Source: Actinophytocola algeriensis
Lineage (GTDB): Bacteria; Actinomycetota; Actinomycetes; Mycobacteriales; Pseudonocardiaceae
Assembly (NCBI RefSeq): GCF_014203735.1
Contig: NZ_JACHJQ010000003.1
Location: 1,055,626 to 1,119,625, forward strand
Reading direction: 5' to 3'
DNA length: 64,000 nt
The notes beneath the pieces are model-generated. The model did no database searches. It had not been told where the DNA came from and saw only the letters and a list, made by a program, of their open reading frames with translations. Made by a program: the position numbers and the translations under genes. Below, piece by piece: positions 8,887-17,484 of this stretch. Each line of letters opens with the position of its first letter. Within the stretch, counting starts at the first letter, position 1.

Positions 8887-9576
8887 TCAGGCCGGGAGGA
8901 GGAACAGACCGCCGACCGAGCCGTCGTCGCCGAACGACACGCGACCGGTCAGCTCGCCGGCCTCGCAGTACAGCGGCACGTTGACCACCGTGTACTCGCC
9001 GAGCCGCAACGCGATCGGCGCGCCCATCCGCTCGTACGCGCCGATCATGCCGACGACCTGCGTCCACACCTCGACGATCTGGTCGGTGGTCAGCTCGGCC
9101 GCCATCCGCGCGTCGAAGTCGCGCCGGACGTCGGCCCACCGGCCGGCCACCAGGTCGGCGAGCAGGGCGACCGCCCGCTCGGCCGCGCCCGGCAGCAGGT
9201 CGGTGTGCCGGTCCATGTCCTCTCCCGTCCGCGGGTCGACCGGGCGGCCGAAACGCTGGAAGGCCGCCTGGCGGGACGTGCCGAGCACGTCACCGATCTC
9301 CTGCCAGGTGTGGCCCCGCGCCCGTGCCCCGTCGACGGCGCGCCGCAACGCCTCGTCGGCGTCGCGTGCCTTTTCCCGGGCCTCGGCGACTGCCGTGAGC
9401 CCGTCGTCAACGTAACCTTGACGCGCGGTGGACGTCAAGGTCGGTTTGACGCGGTGTCGTCGGGCGGCGCTGCGGCAGGTGGCGTCGCAGTACCGCTTGC
9501 GGCGACCTCTCCCTTGTTGTTTCGGGAGTTCTCGCCCGCAGTTGAGGCAGGTGTGGTTCTCGTCGACGTTGGCCAT
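8887..9576 (-). CDS. Zinc-finger / HTH protein with C-terminal DUF3887 domain
   Basis: 229 residues. The N-terminal CxxC ... CDATC cluster looks like a short zinc ribbon. A basic, helical middle (TWQEIGDVLGTSRQAAFQRF, about 85-110) resembles the helix-turn-helix of DUF3887 proteins. The C-terminal half matches DUF3887. Probably a DNA-binding regulator with a small ligand-type domain, but no target is known. Start taken at ATG 9576, preceded by GGAAACAAAG; the longer frame to 9606 lacks a site. Likely operon with the following LpqF-like gene. Confidence 0.7.
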   Translation of the reverse strand: MANVDENHTCLNCGRELPKQQGRGRRKRYCDATCRSAARRHRVKPTLTSTARQGYVDDGLTAVAEAREKARDADEALRRAVDGARARGHTWQEIGDVLGTSRQAAFQRFGRPVDPRTGEDMDRHTDLLPGAAERAVALLADLVAGRWADVRRDFDARMAAELTTDQIVEVWTQVVGMIGAYERMGAPIALRLGEYTVVNVPLYCEAGELTGRVSFGDDGSVGGLFLLPA

Positions 9577-9676
9577 CTTTGTTTCCGTGCCGCGTTGTGA
9601 TGCCACGTAATTCTAAAACGTGCTGTCAAGTGAGGTTAGGCTGCCTTGGCGATCGGCGATGAGGCAGGCTTGACGT

Positions 9677-10387
9677 GTGACCGACCAGCCGACCGACACC
9701 CGCGAGCTGCCGCTGCGCGAGCTGCTGGGCGGGCGCCGGGGAGCGCTGGACGCGAGCATCCCGCCCGCGGTGTTCGTCGTCGCCTGGCTGGTGAGCGGCC
9801 GGTCCATCGGCTGGGGCGCAGCGGCGGCGATCACGGCGGGCGTCGGGGTCGGCATCTGGCGCCTGGCGCGCGGCAGGCGGGTGACGGCGTCGGTGGCGAG
9901 CGTGGCGGCGGTGTCGCTGGCGGCGTTCGTGGCGCTGCAGACCGGGCGCGCGGAGGACTTCTTCCTGATCCAGCTGCTGTCGAACGTGGCGAGCGCGCTG
10001 GCGTGGGCCCTGAGCATTCTGATCCGCTGGCCGCTGCTGGGCGTGGTGGTCGGCCTCGTGCTCGGGCAGAAGACACGGTGGCGGCGCGACCCTGACCTGG
10101 TGCGCGCGTACGGCAACGCGAGCTGGGTGTGGGTGCTCGGCCAGTACACGGTGCGCGTGGTGGTGTTCGGCGTGCTGTGGTGGTCGGGCTGGGTGGTGGC
10201 ACTGGGCGTGGCGCGGGTGGTGCTGAGCTGGCCACTGGTGGCGGCGACGCTGGCGGTGAGTGCCGTGGTGCTGCGCAGGTCACTGCCGGAAGGACACCCT
10301 GGGCTGCGCCATCCGCGCATGGCGGGCCGGCCTCCGGCCCCCGATCACCAGCCTACGGCCGACCCCCGACAAACCGGGGCGTCGTAG
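9677..10387 (+). CDS. DUF3159 family membrane protein
   Basis: 236 residues with about six hydrophobic segments (starting near PPAVFVVAWLV and ending AATLAVSAVVL) and the conserved LGGRRGALDASIPPAVF beginning of DUF3159. Function unknown; in actinobacteria the family is a conserved inner-membrane protein. Start GTG 9677. The last 25 residues (after HPRMAGRPPAP) are encoded by the intergenic hairpin/promoter-like repeat rather than by a conserved domain, so the C-terminus appears to have run into the repeat. Confidence 0.82.
   Translation: MTDQPTDTRELPLRELLGGRRGALDASIPPAVFVVAWLVSGRSIGWGAAAAITAGVGVGIWRLARGRRVTASVASVAAVSLAAFVALQTGRAEDFFLIQLLSNVASALAWALSILIRWPLLGVVVGLVLGQKTRWRRDPDLVRAYGNASWVWVLGQYTVRVVVFGVLWWSGWVVALGVARVVLSWPLVAATLAVSAVVLRRSLPEGHPGLRHPRMAGRPPAPDHQPTADPRQTGAS
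10324..10371 (-). promoter_or_regulatory. Orphan PafBC/RecA-NDp-like promoter element (copy 2) with hairpin
   Basis: On the minus strand: TGTCGGGG (10371-10364), 8 bp, TAGGCT (10355-10350), then GGTGATC and the hairpin GGGCCGG-AGG-CCGGCCC (10340-10324). The -10 fits TANNNT; the upstream box has one change from TGTCRGTG. It lies inside the 3' end of the DUF3159 frame and points back into that gene, so no coding target is apparent. It diverges from copy 3. Confidence 0.4.
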
Positions 10388-10395
10388 CCCGGGGC

Positions 10396-10488
10396 TGTGG
10401 ACAAGTGGCCGGCCTGTGGACAACCGCCTCGCGAGTGCCCGGAACTGTCGGTGCCGTGCCGTAGCGTGGTTCGAGGGGGCCGGCGGCC
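10396..10488 (+). promoter_or_regulatory. Orphan PafBC/RecA-NDp-like promoter element (copy 3)
   Basis: Two TGTGGACAA boxes (10396-10404, 10415-10423; 19 bp apart), a 22-bp gap, TGTCGGTG (10446-10453), exactly 8 bp and TAGCGT (10462-10467). This is a full match to TGTCRGTG-N8-TANNNT. The following GTTCGAGGGGGCCGG runs into a GC hairpin. The only gene downstream is the 3' end of nagK on the other strand. Bases 10413-10488 form a 76-bp repeat unit shared, inverted, with 52233-52308. Confidence 0.6.
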
Positions 10489-10495
10489 ACGCCGC

Positions 10496-11434
10496 TCACA
10501 CGATCGGGCGAGGCGCCTCCGGTCCCCACGCTTCCAGGGCGGCCAGCCACGCGGCGCCCACCGCACCGTCAGGCGCGAACAACACCTCGCCCGTCAGCCG
10601 TTCCCGCAACGCCGCCCCCACCGGGCTCGCCGGCCCGATCACGCTCCCCGCCAGCACCACCGGCGTCGTCTCGCCGGACCGTCGCGCCAGGTGCGCCTGC
10701 TCGGCGAGCAACCCGGCCGCCTCCGCCACGATGGCCGCCGCCACCGGGTCGGTCGGCGCTGACGAGCTCACCAGCGACGCGAACCGCGCCAGCCGGATCG
10801 GGGCCTCCGAGTTCGCCGCCGTGATCAGCTTGCTCAGCGCGAGCCGGCGCCCCGGCGCGTCGTCGGCGAAACTTCCGATCGCCTCGGTCAGCACCGCCGT
10901 CGCCAGCGGGCCGATCGCCTCGGTGCTCTGCAGCACGGACAGTGTGGACCGCACCGCCGCGCGGCCGATCCAGTACGCCGAACCCTCGTCACCGAGCAGC
11001 CAGCCCCAGCCGCCGCGCCAGGATTCCTTGCGGCGCGCCACGATCCGGGCCGCCACCGAGCCGGTCCCGCCGATGACCACGGTCCCGTCCAGCGACGACG
11101 TGGCCGACGCGAACGCCACCTCCGCGTCCGACACCACGTCGATCCGGCACCCGACGCCCACCTGCCGCAGCGCGGTCTCGAACACCGCCACCACCGTCTT
11201 GTCGGTGAACTTGCTCTCACCCGCCAGCCCCAGCATGCAGCCCACGACGACCGCGCCGTCCGGCACCGCGGCGGCCACCGCCTCGGCGACCCGCTTCGCC
11301 GCGTGGGCGGGCGGGTGCGAGTTCGGGTTGCCGCCACCGGACGAGCCACGCCCGGCGAGCCGCCCGTCGGCGTGCACCGCGAGCGCCCGGCTCGACGTGC
11401 CACCGATGTCAACACCGACCGCCACGTCCGTCAC
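10496..11434 (-). CDS. nagK: N-acetylglucosamine kinase-like BadF/BadG-family ATPase
   Basis: 312 residues with the sugar-kinase/Hsp70/actin fold: phosphate-1 motif VGVDIGGTSSRAL at the N-terminus, phosphate-2 region VVIGGTGSVAAR and adenosine segment VVLAGSVIG. Family members phosphorylate GlcNAc or related amino sugars. The amino-sugar SIS gene and dasR nearby support that role. GTG 11434 overlaps the stop of the HxlR gene (GTGA), indicating coupling; the longer frame to 11584 is that gene's shadow. Likely repressed by DasR through the dre site ahead of the operon. Confidence 0.8.
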   Translation of the reverse strand: MTDVAVGVDIGGTSSRALAVHADGRLAGRGSSGGGNPNSHPPAHAAKRVAEAVAAAVPDGAVVVGCMLGLAGESKFTDKTVVAVFETALRQVGVGCRIDVVSDAEVAFASATSSLDGTVVIGGTGSVAARIVARRKESWRGGWGWLLGDEGSAYWIGRAAVRSTLSVLQSTEAIGPLATAVLTEAIGSFADDAPGRRLALSKLITAANSEAPIRLARFASLVSSSAPTDPVAAAIVAEAAGLLAEQAHLARRSGETTPVVLAGSVIGPASPVGAALRERLTGEVLFAPDGAVGAAWLAALEAWGPEAPRPIV

Positions 11435-11889
11435 AGCGCCACCCGCCCCGGTCCCGGTTCCATGGTCACCCTGTCCGCCGACATCTCGCCGCCGCACTTC
11501 GCGCAGCTCACCGCCGCGGTGCTCGCCGTGTCGCAGTCGTGGTGGCGCAGCAGCGTCGGCGGGCCCACCGGGTCGGCCAGCCACTGGTCGCCCCAGCGGA
11601 TCATCGCCGCCAGCACGGGGAAGAAGTCCGCGCCCATCTCGGTCAGCGGGTACTCGTACCTGGCGGGCCGCTCCTGGTAGCGGACGCGGTCGAGCAGCCC
11701 GGCGCCGGTGAGCCGGTCCAGCCGCTCGGTCAGCGTGTTCCGCGCGATGCCCAGTTCGGCCTGGAACCGGTCGAACCTCCGCACGCCGTTGAACGCCTCA
11801 CGCAACACCAGCAGTGTCCACTGATCCCCCAGCAGGTCCATGGTTCTTGCGATGGAACACGGCCAGCGGGCGAACGACGTCCTTCGCAC
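11431..11889 (-). CDS. HxlR-family winged-helix regulator
   Basis: 152 residues. The HxlR core (CSIARTMDLLGDQWTLLVLRE ... RFDRFQ) covers about 10-100, followed by a C-terminal tail with a CxxC pair (SCAKCGGE) that could bind a metal or sense redox. It lies between the SIS gene (31 bp upstream) and nagK (4-bp overlap), so it belongs to the same operon. Ligand and targets unknown; an unusual guest in a GlcNAc operon. Confidence 0.82.
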   Translation of the reverse strand: MRRTSFARWPCSIARTMDLLGDQWTLLVLREAFNGVRRFDRFQAELGIARNTLTERLDRLTGAGLLDRVRYQERPARYEYPLTEMGADFFPVLAAMIRWGDQWLADPVGPPTLLRHHDCDTASTAAVSCAKCGGEMSADRVTMEPGPGRVAL

Positions 11890-11920
11890 GGGAGAAGTCT
11901 AGGGGTCCGACGGGCGAGGA

Positions 11921-12949
11921 CTACAGAGTGCGAGTGACCTTGTTCAGCCCGCGAGGGTTGTCGGGGTCCCCGCCGCGCGCCAGCGCCAGGGCCAGCGCCA
12001 GGCGCTGCAAGGGCAGGATCTCCAGGATCGGGGCGACCTCCTCGGCCGTCTCCGGGACCTGGATGCGCAGGTCAGCGGACACGTCCGCGGCTGCCGAGCC
12101 CACCGCGAGGACCGAAGCGCCGCGCCCGTGCACCGTCGACACCACGTCCCGCATGGCCGCGCCGCCGTGGCCCGTGCTGGTCACGGCCACCACGCCGGTG
12201 CGGTCGTCGATGGCGGCGACCGGGCCGTGCAGCAGGTCCGCGCCGCTGTAGGAACGGGCGCCGAGGTAGCTGGTCTCCGCCAGCTTCAGCGCTGCCTCCG
12301 CCGCCGTGGCCGAGGAGTAACCGCGACCGGTCGTGACCACCCGGTCGATGTCGCGGAACCGCGCCACCGCGTCCTCGATCGGGGCCGCGAGGGCGGTCGC
12401 GGACAGCTCTCCGATGCCCGCGACCGCCTCCCCCGAGCCCCCTCGGACCGCGTCCACGAGCAGGTAGAGCGACAGCAGGGTCGCCGTGTACGTCTTCGTG
12501 GCCGCGACGGCGAGTTCCTCGCCCGCCTTGATGTCGACCGAGAGTTCCGCCGCGTCCGACAGCGGCGACGACGGGGTGTTCGTCACGGCGACCGTGAGGG
12601 CGCCCTGGGCGCGGGCCGCTTCGGTCGCCGCCACCAGATCGGGTGAACCGCCGCTCTGGCTCACCGACAGGTACAGGACGTCGGTGAAGTCCGGGCGCGC
12701 GCCGTACAGCGTGGTGGTCGACGGCGACACCAGGCCGGCGGGCAGCTGGAGCAGCACCTCGATCAGGTACTTCGCGTACAGCGCGGCGTGGTCGCTCGAC
12801 CCGCGCGCGGCCAGCAGCGCGAACCGCGGCCTTCTCCCGGCGATCAACCGAGCCACCGCCGCCACGTCCGAACGCCGCGCCACCAGCGAGTCGAACACCG
12901 CCGGTTGCTCGGCGACCTCCTCGGCCATCCGGGCACCTGCTGCCGCCAT
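11921..12949 (-). CDS. Double-SIS sugar isomerase, probable glucosamine-6-phosphate deaminase (NagB-II type)
   Basis: 342 residues with two SIS domains. The first holds the phosphate-binding LAARGSSDHAA and SVSQSGGSPD motifs; the second holds VVTTGRGYSS and ARSYSGADLLHGP. This is the GlmS-isomerase-like architecture lacking the glutaminase domain, as in NagB-II and AgaS. With nagK and dasR alongside, conversion of glucosamine-6-P to fructose-6-P plus ammonia is the likely reaction; an AgaS-type substrate cannot be excluded. ATG 12949 follows GGAGGGGCG. The dre operator lies about 30 bp upstream. Confidence 0.8.
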   Translation of the reverse strand: MAAAGARMAEEVAEQPAVFDSLVARRSDVAAVARLIAGRRPRFALLAARGSSDHAALYAKYLIEVLLQLPAGLVSPSTTTLYGARPDFTDVLYLSVSQSGGSPDLVAATEAARAQGALTVAVTNTPSSPLSDAAELSVDIKAGEELAVAATKTYTATLLSLYLLVDAVRGGSGEAVAGIGELSATALAAPIEDAVARFRDIDRVVTTGRGYSSATAAEAALKLAETSYLGARSYSGADLLHGPVAAIDDRTGVVAVTSTGHGGAAMRDVVSTVHGRGASVLAVGSAAADVSADLRIQVPETAEEVAPILEILPLQRLALALALARGGDPDNPRGLNKVTRTL

Positions 12950-12977
12950 CGCCCCTCCAGACTGTCAACAGAGCCAT

Positions 12978-12993
12978 TAAGGTCTAGACCAAT
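12978..12993. promoter_or_regulatory. dre operator for DasR
   Basis: TAAGGTCTAGACCAAT has the perfect palindrome GGTCTAGACC at the centre of the known dre consensus (ACTGGTCTAGACCACT); 12 of 16 bases match. It lies between the divergent NagB-II-like gene and dasR, about 30 bp before the former's ATG, suited to repression relieved by glucosamine-6-P. Confidence 0.8.
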
Positions 12994-13135
12994 GATGGTA
13001 GCGCTGTAGGGTGTGCGTTCGCCACGGGTGTCACGGTATTCCTGACGGTGTTCGTGAAAAAGCGCGGTGCGGCGTGATCGCGTCGGCGGCCTGGGGAAGG
13101 CATGCTGTAGCAGGGAAGTCGTTGGAGGAGGAGCC

Positions 13136-13891
13136 ATGCTCGAAACGTCGGCCGCGCAGGAGCCCGACGCCGGTACCCGCGCGATGCGCGAACCGAAGTA
13201 CTGGGGTCTGAAAAGGCACCTGCTCGACCTGCTCGCCTCCCTGCCGCCGGGATCGCCGATCCCCACCGAGCGTTCGCTCGCCGCCGAGTTCGATGTGTCG
13301 CGCACCACTGTGCGCCAGGCTCTTGCTGACCTGACAGTGGAAGGGCGACTACTGCGCGTGCAGGGCAAGGGCACGTTCGCGGCGGAACCCAAGGTGGCAC
13401 AGCGGTTGCAGCTGTCTTCGTACACAGAGGACATGCGGGCACAGGGCCGTGAGCCGTCGTCGCAGCTGATAGACATCTCGGAGATCCCCGCGGAAAACGA
13501 GCTGACCACATTGCTCGGCGTCCGCTCCGGCGCGAAGGTCCTGCGCATGCAGCGCCTGCGCCTCGCCGACGGTGAGCCGATGGCGCTCGAGACCACGCAC
13601 CTGCCGCTCGGCAGGTTCCGCGGCCTGCGCAAGTACCTGACCCCGGGCGGCTCGCTCTACCAGGTGCTGCGCGACCGGTTCGACGTCGAGATGGGCCACG
13701 CGGAGGAGACGATAGAGACCGCGCTCGCAGGCCCGCACGAGGCGGAGCTGCTCGGCGCCGACGTCGGCATGCCGATGCTGCTGCTGTCCCGCCACTCGTT
13801 CGACACCGCGGAGCGGCCCGTGGAGTGGGTGCGCTCGGTCTACCGAGGCGACCGGTACAAGTTCGTCGCCGAGCTGAACCGGCCCTCATGA
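13136..13891 (+). CDS. dasR: GntR-family global regulator DasR
   Basis: 251 residues. The N-terminal GntR winged helix (about 20-90: [29 protein letters not shown]) is followed by a HutC/UTRA effector domain (about 100-245) ending [16 protein letters not shown]. Similarity to streptomycete DasR runs throughout, including [13 protein letters not shown] and [10 protein letters not shown]. DasR binds dre sites and is released by GlcN-6-P, coordinating chitin/GlcNAc use with development and antibiotics. ATG 13136 follows GGAGGAGGAG. The gene overlaps the MFS gene by ATGA. The adjacent dre suggests autoregulation and control of the divergent operon. Confidence 0.9.
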   Translation: MLETSAAQEPDAGTRAMREPKYWGLKRHLLDLLASLPPGSPIPTERSLAAEFDVSRTTVRQALADLTVEGRLLRVQGKGTFAAEPKVAQRLQLSSYTEDMRAQGREPSSQLIDISEIPAENELTTLLGVRSGAKVLRMQRLRLADGEPMALETTHLPLGRFRGLRKYLTPGGSLYQVLRDRFDVEMGHAEETIETALAGPHEAELLGADVGMPMLLLSRHSFDTAERPVEWVRSVYRGDRYKFVAELNRPS

Positions 13892-15375
13892 CGCTTGGTG
13901 AGGTCCGCTGGGGGAGTCCGGGCGCCAGAGGGATCCTCGCCGCGACGATCCTCGGCTCGGGCATGGCGTTCCTCGACGGCACGGTCGTCAACATCGCGCT
14001 GCCCCACATCGGCACCGAGTTCGGCGCGGGTGTCGCGGGCCTGCAGTGGATCATCAACGGTTACCTGCTGACGCTCGCCGCGCTGATCCTGGTGGCCGGC
14101 TCGCTGGGTGACCGGTACGGCCGCCGCCGCGTCTACCTCGTCGGCGTCGCGTGGTTCGCCGTGTCGTCGCTGCTCTGCGGGGTGGCGTTCAACACGGAGA
14201 TGCTGGTCGCCGCGCGGATCCTGCAGGGCATCGGCGGCGCGCTGCTCACGCCGGGCGCGCTCGCGATCATCCAGTCGGCGTTCCACCGGGAGGACCGGGC
14301 GCGGGCGATCGGCGCGTGGTCCGGGCTCGGTGGCATCGCGGGCGCGGTCGGTCCGCTGGTCGGCGGGCTGCTCGTGCAGGCGTGGTCGTGGCGGCTCGCG
14401 TTCCTGATCAACCTGCCGCTCGGGCTGGCCGTGATCTGGCTGACCAGGAAGTACGTGCCCGAGTCCGGGGACACCTCGATGACCGGGCACCCCGACGTGT
14501 GGGGCTCCGTGCTCGGCGCGCTCGGCCTCGCCGGGGTCACGACGGCGCTGGTGGAGGGGCCGGGGCGGGGGCTGGCCGACCCGCTCGTGGCCGTCGGCGC
14601 GGTGGTCGGCGTGGCCGGGCTGGTGGCGTTCGTGGTGCTGCAGATGCGGCAGCGGAACCCGCTCGTGCCGCCGGACATCTTCGCGAACCGGACGTTCGTC
14701 GTCGCGAACCTGCTGACGTTCGTGGTGTACGCGGCGCTCGGCGGCGTGATGATGCTGTTCGTCCTGCAGCTGCAGGTCTCACTCGGCTACTCGCCGACCT
14801 TCGCCGGCCTAGCCAGCGTGCCCATCTCGGTGATCATGCTCGTGCTGTCGGCGCGGTCCGGGAAGCTCGCGCAGCGGTACGGGCCACGGCCGTTCCTGGT
14901 GGCCGGGCCGATCGTGATCGCGCTGGCCATGGTCATGTACACCCGGGTCACGCCGGGCGCGTCGTACCTGCTCACGGTGCTGCCCGCGGTGGTCGTGTTC
15001 GGGCTCGGGCTGACCGCGGTGGTCGCGCCGGTGACCGCCACCGTGCTGGCCTCGGCCGAGGACCGGCACGCCGGGGTGGCGTCGGGGGTGAACAACGCGA
15101 TCGCGCGGACCGGCGGCCTGCTGGCGGTGGCGATCCTGCCCGCCGCCGCGGGGCTGACCGGCGAGTCGTACGCCGACCCGGACGCGATGACGGCGGGCTG
15201 GCAGATGGCGATGTGGCTGTGCGCCGGGCTGTGCGCGGTCGGCGGCGTGCTGGCGCTGTGGGTGCGCAACGACGTGCTCGCCCCGGCTCCGGAGCCCGTA
15301 GCCGAGCTGCCGGAGCCGGGGGAGTGCTTCAGCTGCGGGGTGACGAGCCCGCCGACGCACATGCGGACCCACTGA
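13888..15375 (+). CDS. MFS multidrug exporter, DHA2 (EmrB/QacA) family
   Basis: 495 residues with about 14 hydrophobic helices. Motif [14 protein letters not shown] follows TM2, the start [20 protein letters not shown] is typical of DHA2 drug:proton antiporters, and motif C-like [13 protein letters not shown] is in TM5. Substrate unknown. Its ATG overlaps the dasR stop, so it is co-translated with the regulator, which is unusual for dasR. The C-terminus is short, hydrophilic and contains a CFSCG pair. Confidence 0.87.
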   Translation: MTLGEVRWGSPGARGILAATILGSGMAFLDGTVVNIALPHIGTEFGAGVAGLQWIINGYLLTLAALILVAGSLGDRYGRRRVYLVGVAWFAVSSLLCGVAFNTEMLVAARILQGIGGALLTPGALAIIQSAFHREDRARAIGAWSGLGGIAGAVGPLVGGLLVQAWSWRLAFLINLPLGLAVIWLTRKYVPESGDTSMTGHPDVWGSVLGALGLAGVTTALVEGPGRGLADPLVAVGAVVGVAGLVAFVVLQMRQRNPLVPPDIFANRTFVVANLLTFVVYAALGGVMMLFVLQLQVSLGYSPTFAGLASVPISVIMLVLSARSGKLAQRYGPRPFLVAGPIVIALAMVMYTRVTPGASYLLTVLPAVVVFGLGLTAVVAPVTATVLASAEDRHAGVASGVNNAIARTGGLLAVAILPAAAGLTGESYADPDAMTAGWQMAMWLCAGLCAVGGVLALWVRNDVLAPAPEPVAELPEPGECFSCGVTSPPTHMRTH

Positions 15376-15388
15376 CCCGGCCCGCGCA

Positions 15389-15415
15389 ATGCCCTGAAAG
15401 CGTCTTTCAGGGCAT
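15389..15415. terminator. Palindromic hairpin between convergent genes
   Basis: ATGCCCTGAAAG (15389-15400) pairs perfectly with CTTTCAGGGCAT (15404-15415) around CGT. It separates the MFS gene from the dehydratase gene and supplies that gene's stop codon (15407-15409). Related hairpins stand at 18713-18766. Confidence 0.7.
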
Positions 15416-16366
15416 GAGGATCTCCGCGAGCAGAGCCGGGTCGATGTTGCCGCCGGACAGGACCGCCACGGTCTTGCCCTTGGGCAGGTCCGCGTGCAGG
15501 TAGGCGGCGGTGGTCACCGCGCCGCTCGGCTCGGCGATCACCTGTGACCTGGTGGCCAGCAGGCCGATCGCGTCCCTGATCTGGTCCTCGGTCACGGTGA
15601 CCACGTCGTCGACGAACTTGCGGACGTGCGCGAACGTCAGCTCCGACGGCGTGGAGCGCAGCCCGTCGGCGATGGTCCGCGCGCGGTCTTCGGTCGACCA
15701 GTCCGGACGCTGACCGGTGCGGAAGCCCTCCGCGGTGTCGCCGGCCAGCTCCGGTTCGACGCCGATGACCTTCGCGTGCGGTGCCTTCGCCTTGATCGCG
15801 GCGGCCACGCCGGAGATCAGGCCCGCGCCGCTCACCGGCACGAGCACCACCTCGACGTCCGGCAGGTCGGCGGCGATCTCCAGCCCGATGGTGCCCTGGC
15901 CCGCGATGACGTCCGGGTGGTCGAACGGCGGGATCAGCGTGCCGCCGCCTTTCGCTACGACCTCCTCGGCCGCCGACTCGCGGTCCTCGGGCGGTACGAT
16001 CAGCACTTCCGCGCCGTGGCGGCGGGTCGCGTCGACCTTGACCCCCGGCGTGTTCGTGGTCACCACGATCGTCGCCGGGATGCCGTAGGTCCTGGCGACG
16101 TACGCCACGGCCTGCGCGTGGTTCCCGCTCGAATAAGCGACCACACCGCGGGTACGCACCTCGTCGGGCAGCCGCCCGATGGCGTTGGCCGCGCCGCGGA
16201 TCTTGAACGCGCCGATGGGTTGCAGCTGCTCCGGTTTGAGCCACAGGGGACGGTCGGCGCCGACGTCGTAGGAGGCCCAAAGGCAAGGCAGCAAAGGAGT
16301 TCGCACGATCCGGTCGCCGATGCGCGCGGCGGCCGCCTCGATGTCATCGATGGTGATCAGTTGCAC
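15407..16366 (-). CDS. Threonine/serine dehydratase (PLP fold type II)
   Basis: 319 residues. The PLP-binding lysine lies in IGAFKIRGA, with the substrate loop YSSGNHAQA and the cofactor phosphate loop VPVSGAGLISG. It removes water and ammonia from threonine or serine to give a 2-oxo acid. No ACT domain is present, so it resembles the catabolic or biodegradative class rather than allosteric IlvA. Start chosen at GTG 16366: CATACT, a good -10, lies six bases upstream, suggesting a leaderless mRNA. The alternative GTG at 16369 is too close to the -10. Confidence 0.83.
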   Translation of the reverse strand: MQLITIDDIEAAAARIGDRIVRTPLLPCLWASYDVGADRPLWLKPEQLQPIGAFKIRGAANAIGRLPDEVRTRGVVAYSSGNHAQAVAYVARTYGIPATIVVTTNTPGVKVDATRRHGAEVLIVPPEDRESAAEEVVAKGGGTLIPPFDHPDVIAGQGTIGLEIAADLPDVEVVLVPVSGAGLISGVAAAIKAKAPHAKVIGVEPELAGDTAEGFRTGQRPDWSTEDRARTIADGLRSTPSELTFAHVRKFVDDVVTVTEDQIRDAIGLLATRSQVIAEPSGAVTTAAYLHADLPKGKTVAVLSGGNIDPALLAEILMP

Positions 16367-16486
16367 CACACAAGTATGCACTGTCCACAATGGACTGTGG
16401 TGGTGCTCACCATCGGCCAACCGGGGGAGTGGCGCGACCGTCCCAGTCGTTGGCGAAATGGAGTACTCATAAACAGACGAAGGATC

Positions 16487-17284
16487 ATGAGCGACAAGGA
16501 AGAGAAGGACAGAGTACGGATCAGCCAGGTGCTGGCCGGTGCGCTCGCGGCGGTGACCGCGGCGCTGATCGGCTCCACCATGGGGGTCGCGGGCACGATC
16601 GTGGGGGCCGGGGTCGCGAGCATCGTCTCGACGCTGGGCGGCGCCCTGTACCTGCGGTCGATCGAGCGGACCACGGACAGCGTGCGGACGGTCCGCGCCA
16701 AGGTCGTCGGCAAGTCGGGTGGCGCGACCGTGCTGGTCGCCGACCAGGACCCCGGCGAGGAGCCGCCCGCGACGGGTGAGGAGGTCGAGGCAGCGACAAG
16801 GGACGCCGGGGCAGGGGGCGACGAGGCAGGGGGCGAGGCAGGGGGCGAGGCAGGGGGCGACGAGCAGGCAGACCGGCCGCCCGTGGCACGCCGCAAGCTG
16901 CGGTGGCCGATGGTGGTCGTCGGCAGCCTGGCGGCGTTCGCACTGGGCATGCTGGCCGTGACCGGCCTCGAGTGGCTGCGTGGCGAGTCCCTGTCCGGCG
17001 GTACCGGGACGACGTTCGGCAGCATCGTCGAACCGCACCGCGACAGCGAGGACCAGCGGGAGCGGCAGGCGCCCGACCCGACGACGTCCACGACCACGCC
17101 GACCGCGCCCGCGAGCGACTCGACCCCGCCGACGTCCACGACCACAGGTCCGACCAGTACGACCACGACGCCGCCGAGTGGTTCGAGCACTCCAGAGACC
17201 ACGCTGACCACCACCACGCCACCGCCGGTCACGACAACGACCGAGGTGGAGCCGCCGGGCGGCAGCATTATCCCGACAAACTGA
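16487..17284 (+). CDS. Membrane protein with low-complexity Gly/Glu and Thr/Pro-rich segments
   Basis: 265 residues; family not recognised. The N-terminal third has a hydrophobic Ala/Gly-rich stretch (about 10-60). Then comes a GGDEAGGEAGGE repeat encoded by a 12-bp tandem repeat, a basic patch and one clear transmembrane helix (PMVVVGSLAAFALGMLAV, about 140-160). The tail is about 90 residues of Thr/Pro/Ser, typical of a wall-spanning exposed linker. ATG 16487 follows GAAGGA. Monocistronic and divergent from the dehydratase. Confidence 0.7.
   Translation: MSDKEEKDRVRISQVLAGALAAVTAALIGSTMGVAGTIVGAGVASIVSTLGGALYLRSIERTTDSVRTVRAKVVGKSGGATVLVADQDPGEEPPATGEEVEAATRDAGAGGDEAGGEAGGEAGGDEQADRPPVARRKLRWPMVVVGSLAAFALGMLAVTGLEWLRGESLSGGTGTTFGSIVEPHRDSEDQRERQAPDPTTSTTTPTAPASDSTPPTSTTTGPTSTTTTPPSGSSTPETTLTTTTPPPVTTTTEVEPPGGSIIPTN
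16811..16858 (+). repeat. In-frame 12-bp tandem repeat
   Basis: Four units close to GAGGCAGGGGGC encode the Gly/Glu repeat of the membrane protein. Such repeats can change copy number by slippage in steps of four residues without breaking the frame. Confidence 0.75.
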
Positions 17285-17415
17285 CCCTGTGTAGCAAATC
17301 GGTCGCTCACAATGGCAACTGTTGTCCCCGAACGGCCGATCGCCGGACCCTGCGTAAGCAAATAGTTTCAGGAAGGCCATCCATTCCCGGATGGTGAGAC
17401 CCCTCTGTTGAACGC

Positions 17416-17452
17416 CCCGGGAGCACGCTTCAACCCCCTGCTCGCTCCCGGG
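17416..17452 (+). promoter_or_regulatory. 5'-leader hairpin of the secreted protease gene
   Basis: CCCGGGAGC (17416-17424) pairs with GCTCCCGGG (17444-17452) about 33 bp before the protease ATG. It could stabilise the mRNA or terminate upstream transcription; a regulatory role is inference. Confidence 0.4.
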
Positions 17453-17484
17453 TTCCCCTGCAAGAAAACGAGGGAGCAACCCTG

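Noticed and set aside
10396-10423. TGTGGACAA boxes considered as DnaA boxes or a replication origin
   Set aside because: They resemble the actinobacterial DnaA box, but occur singly or in pairs at fixed distance from a promoter-like TGTCGG box at several sites, with no dnaA, dnaN or AT-rich unwinding region.
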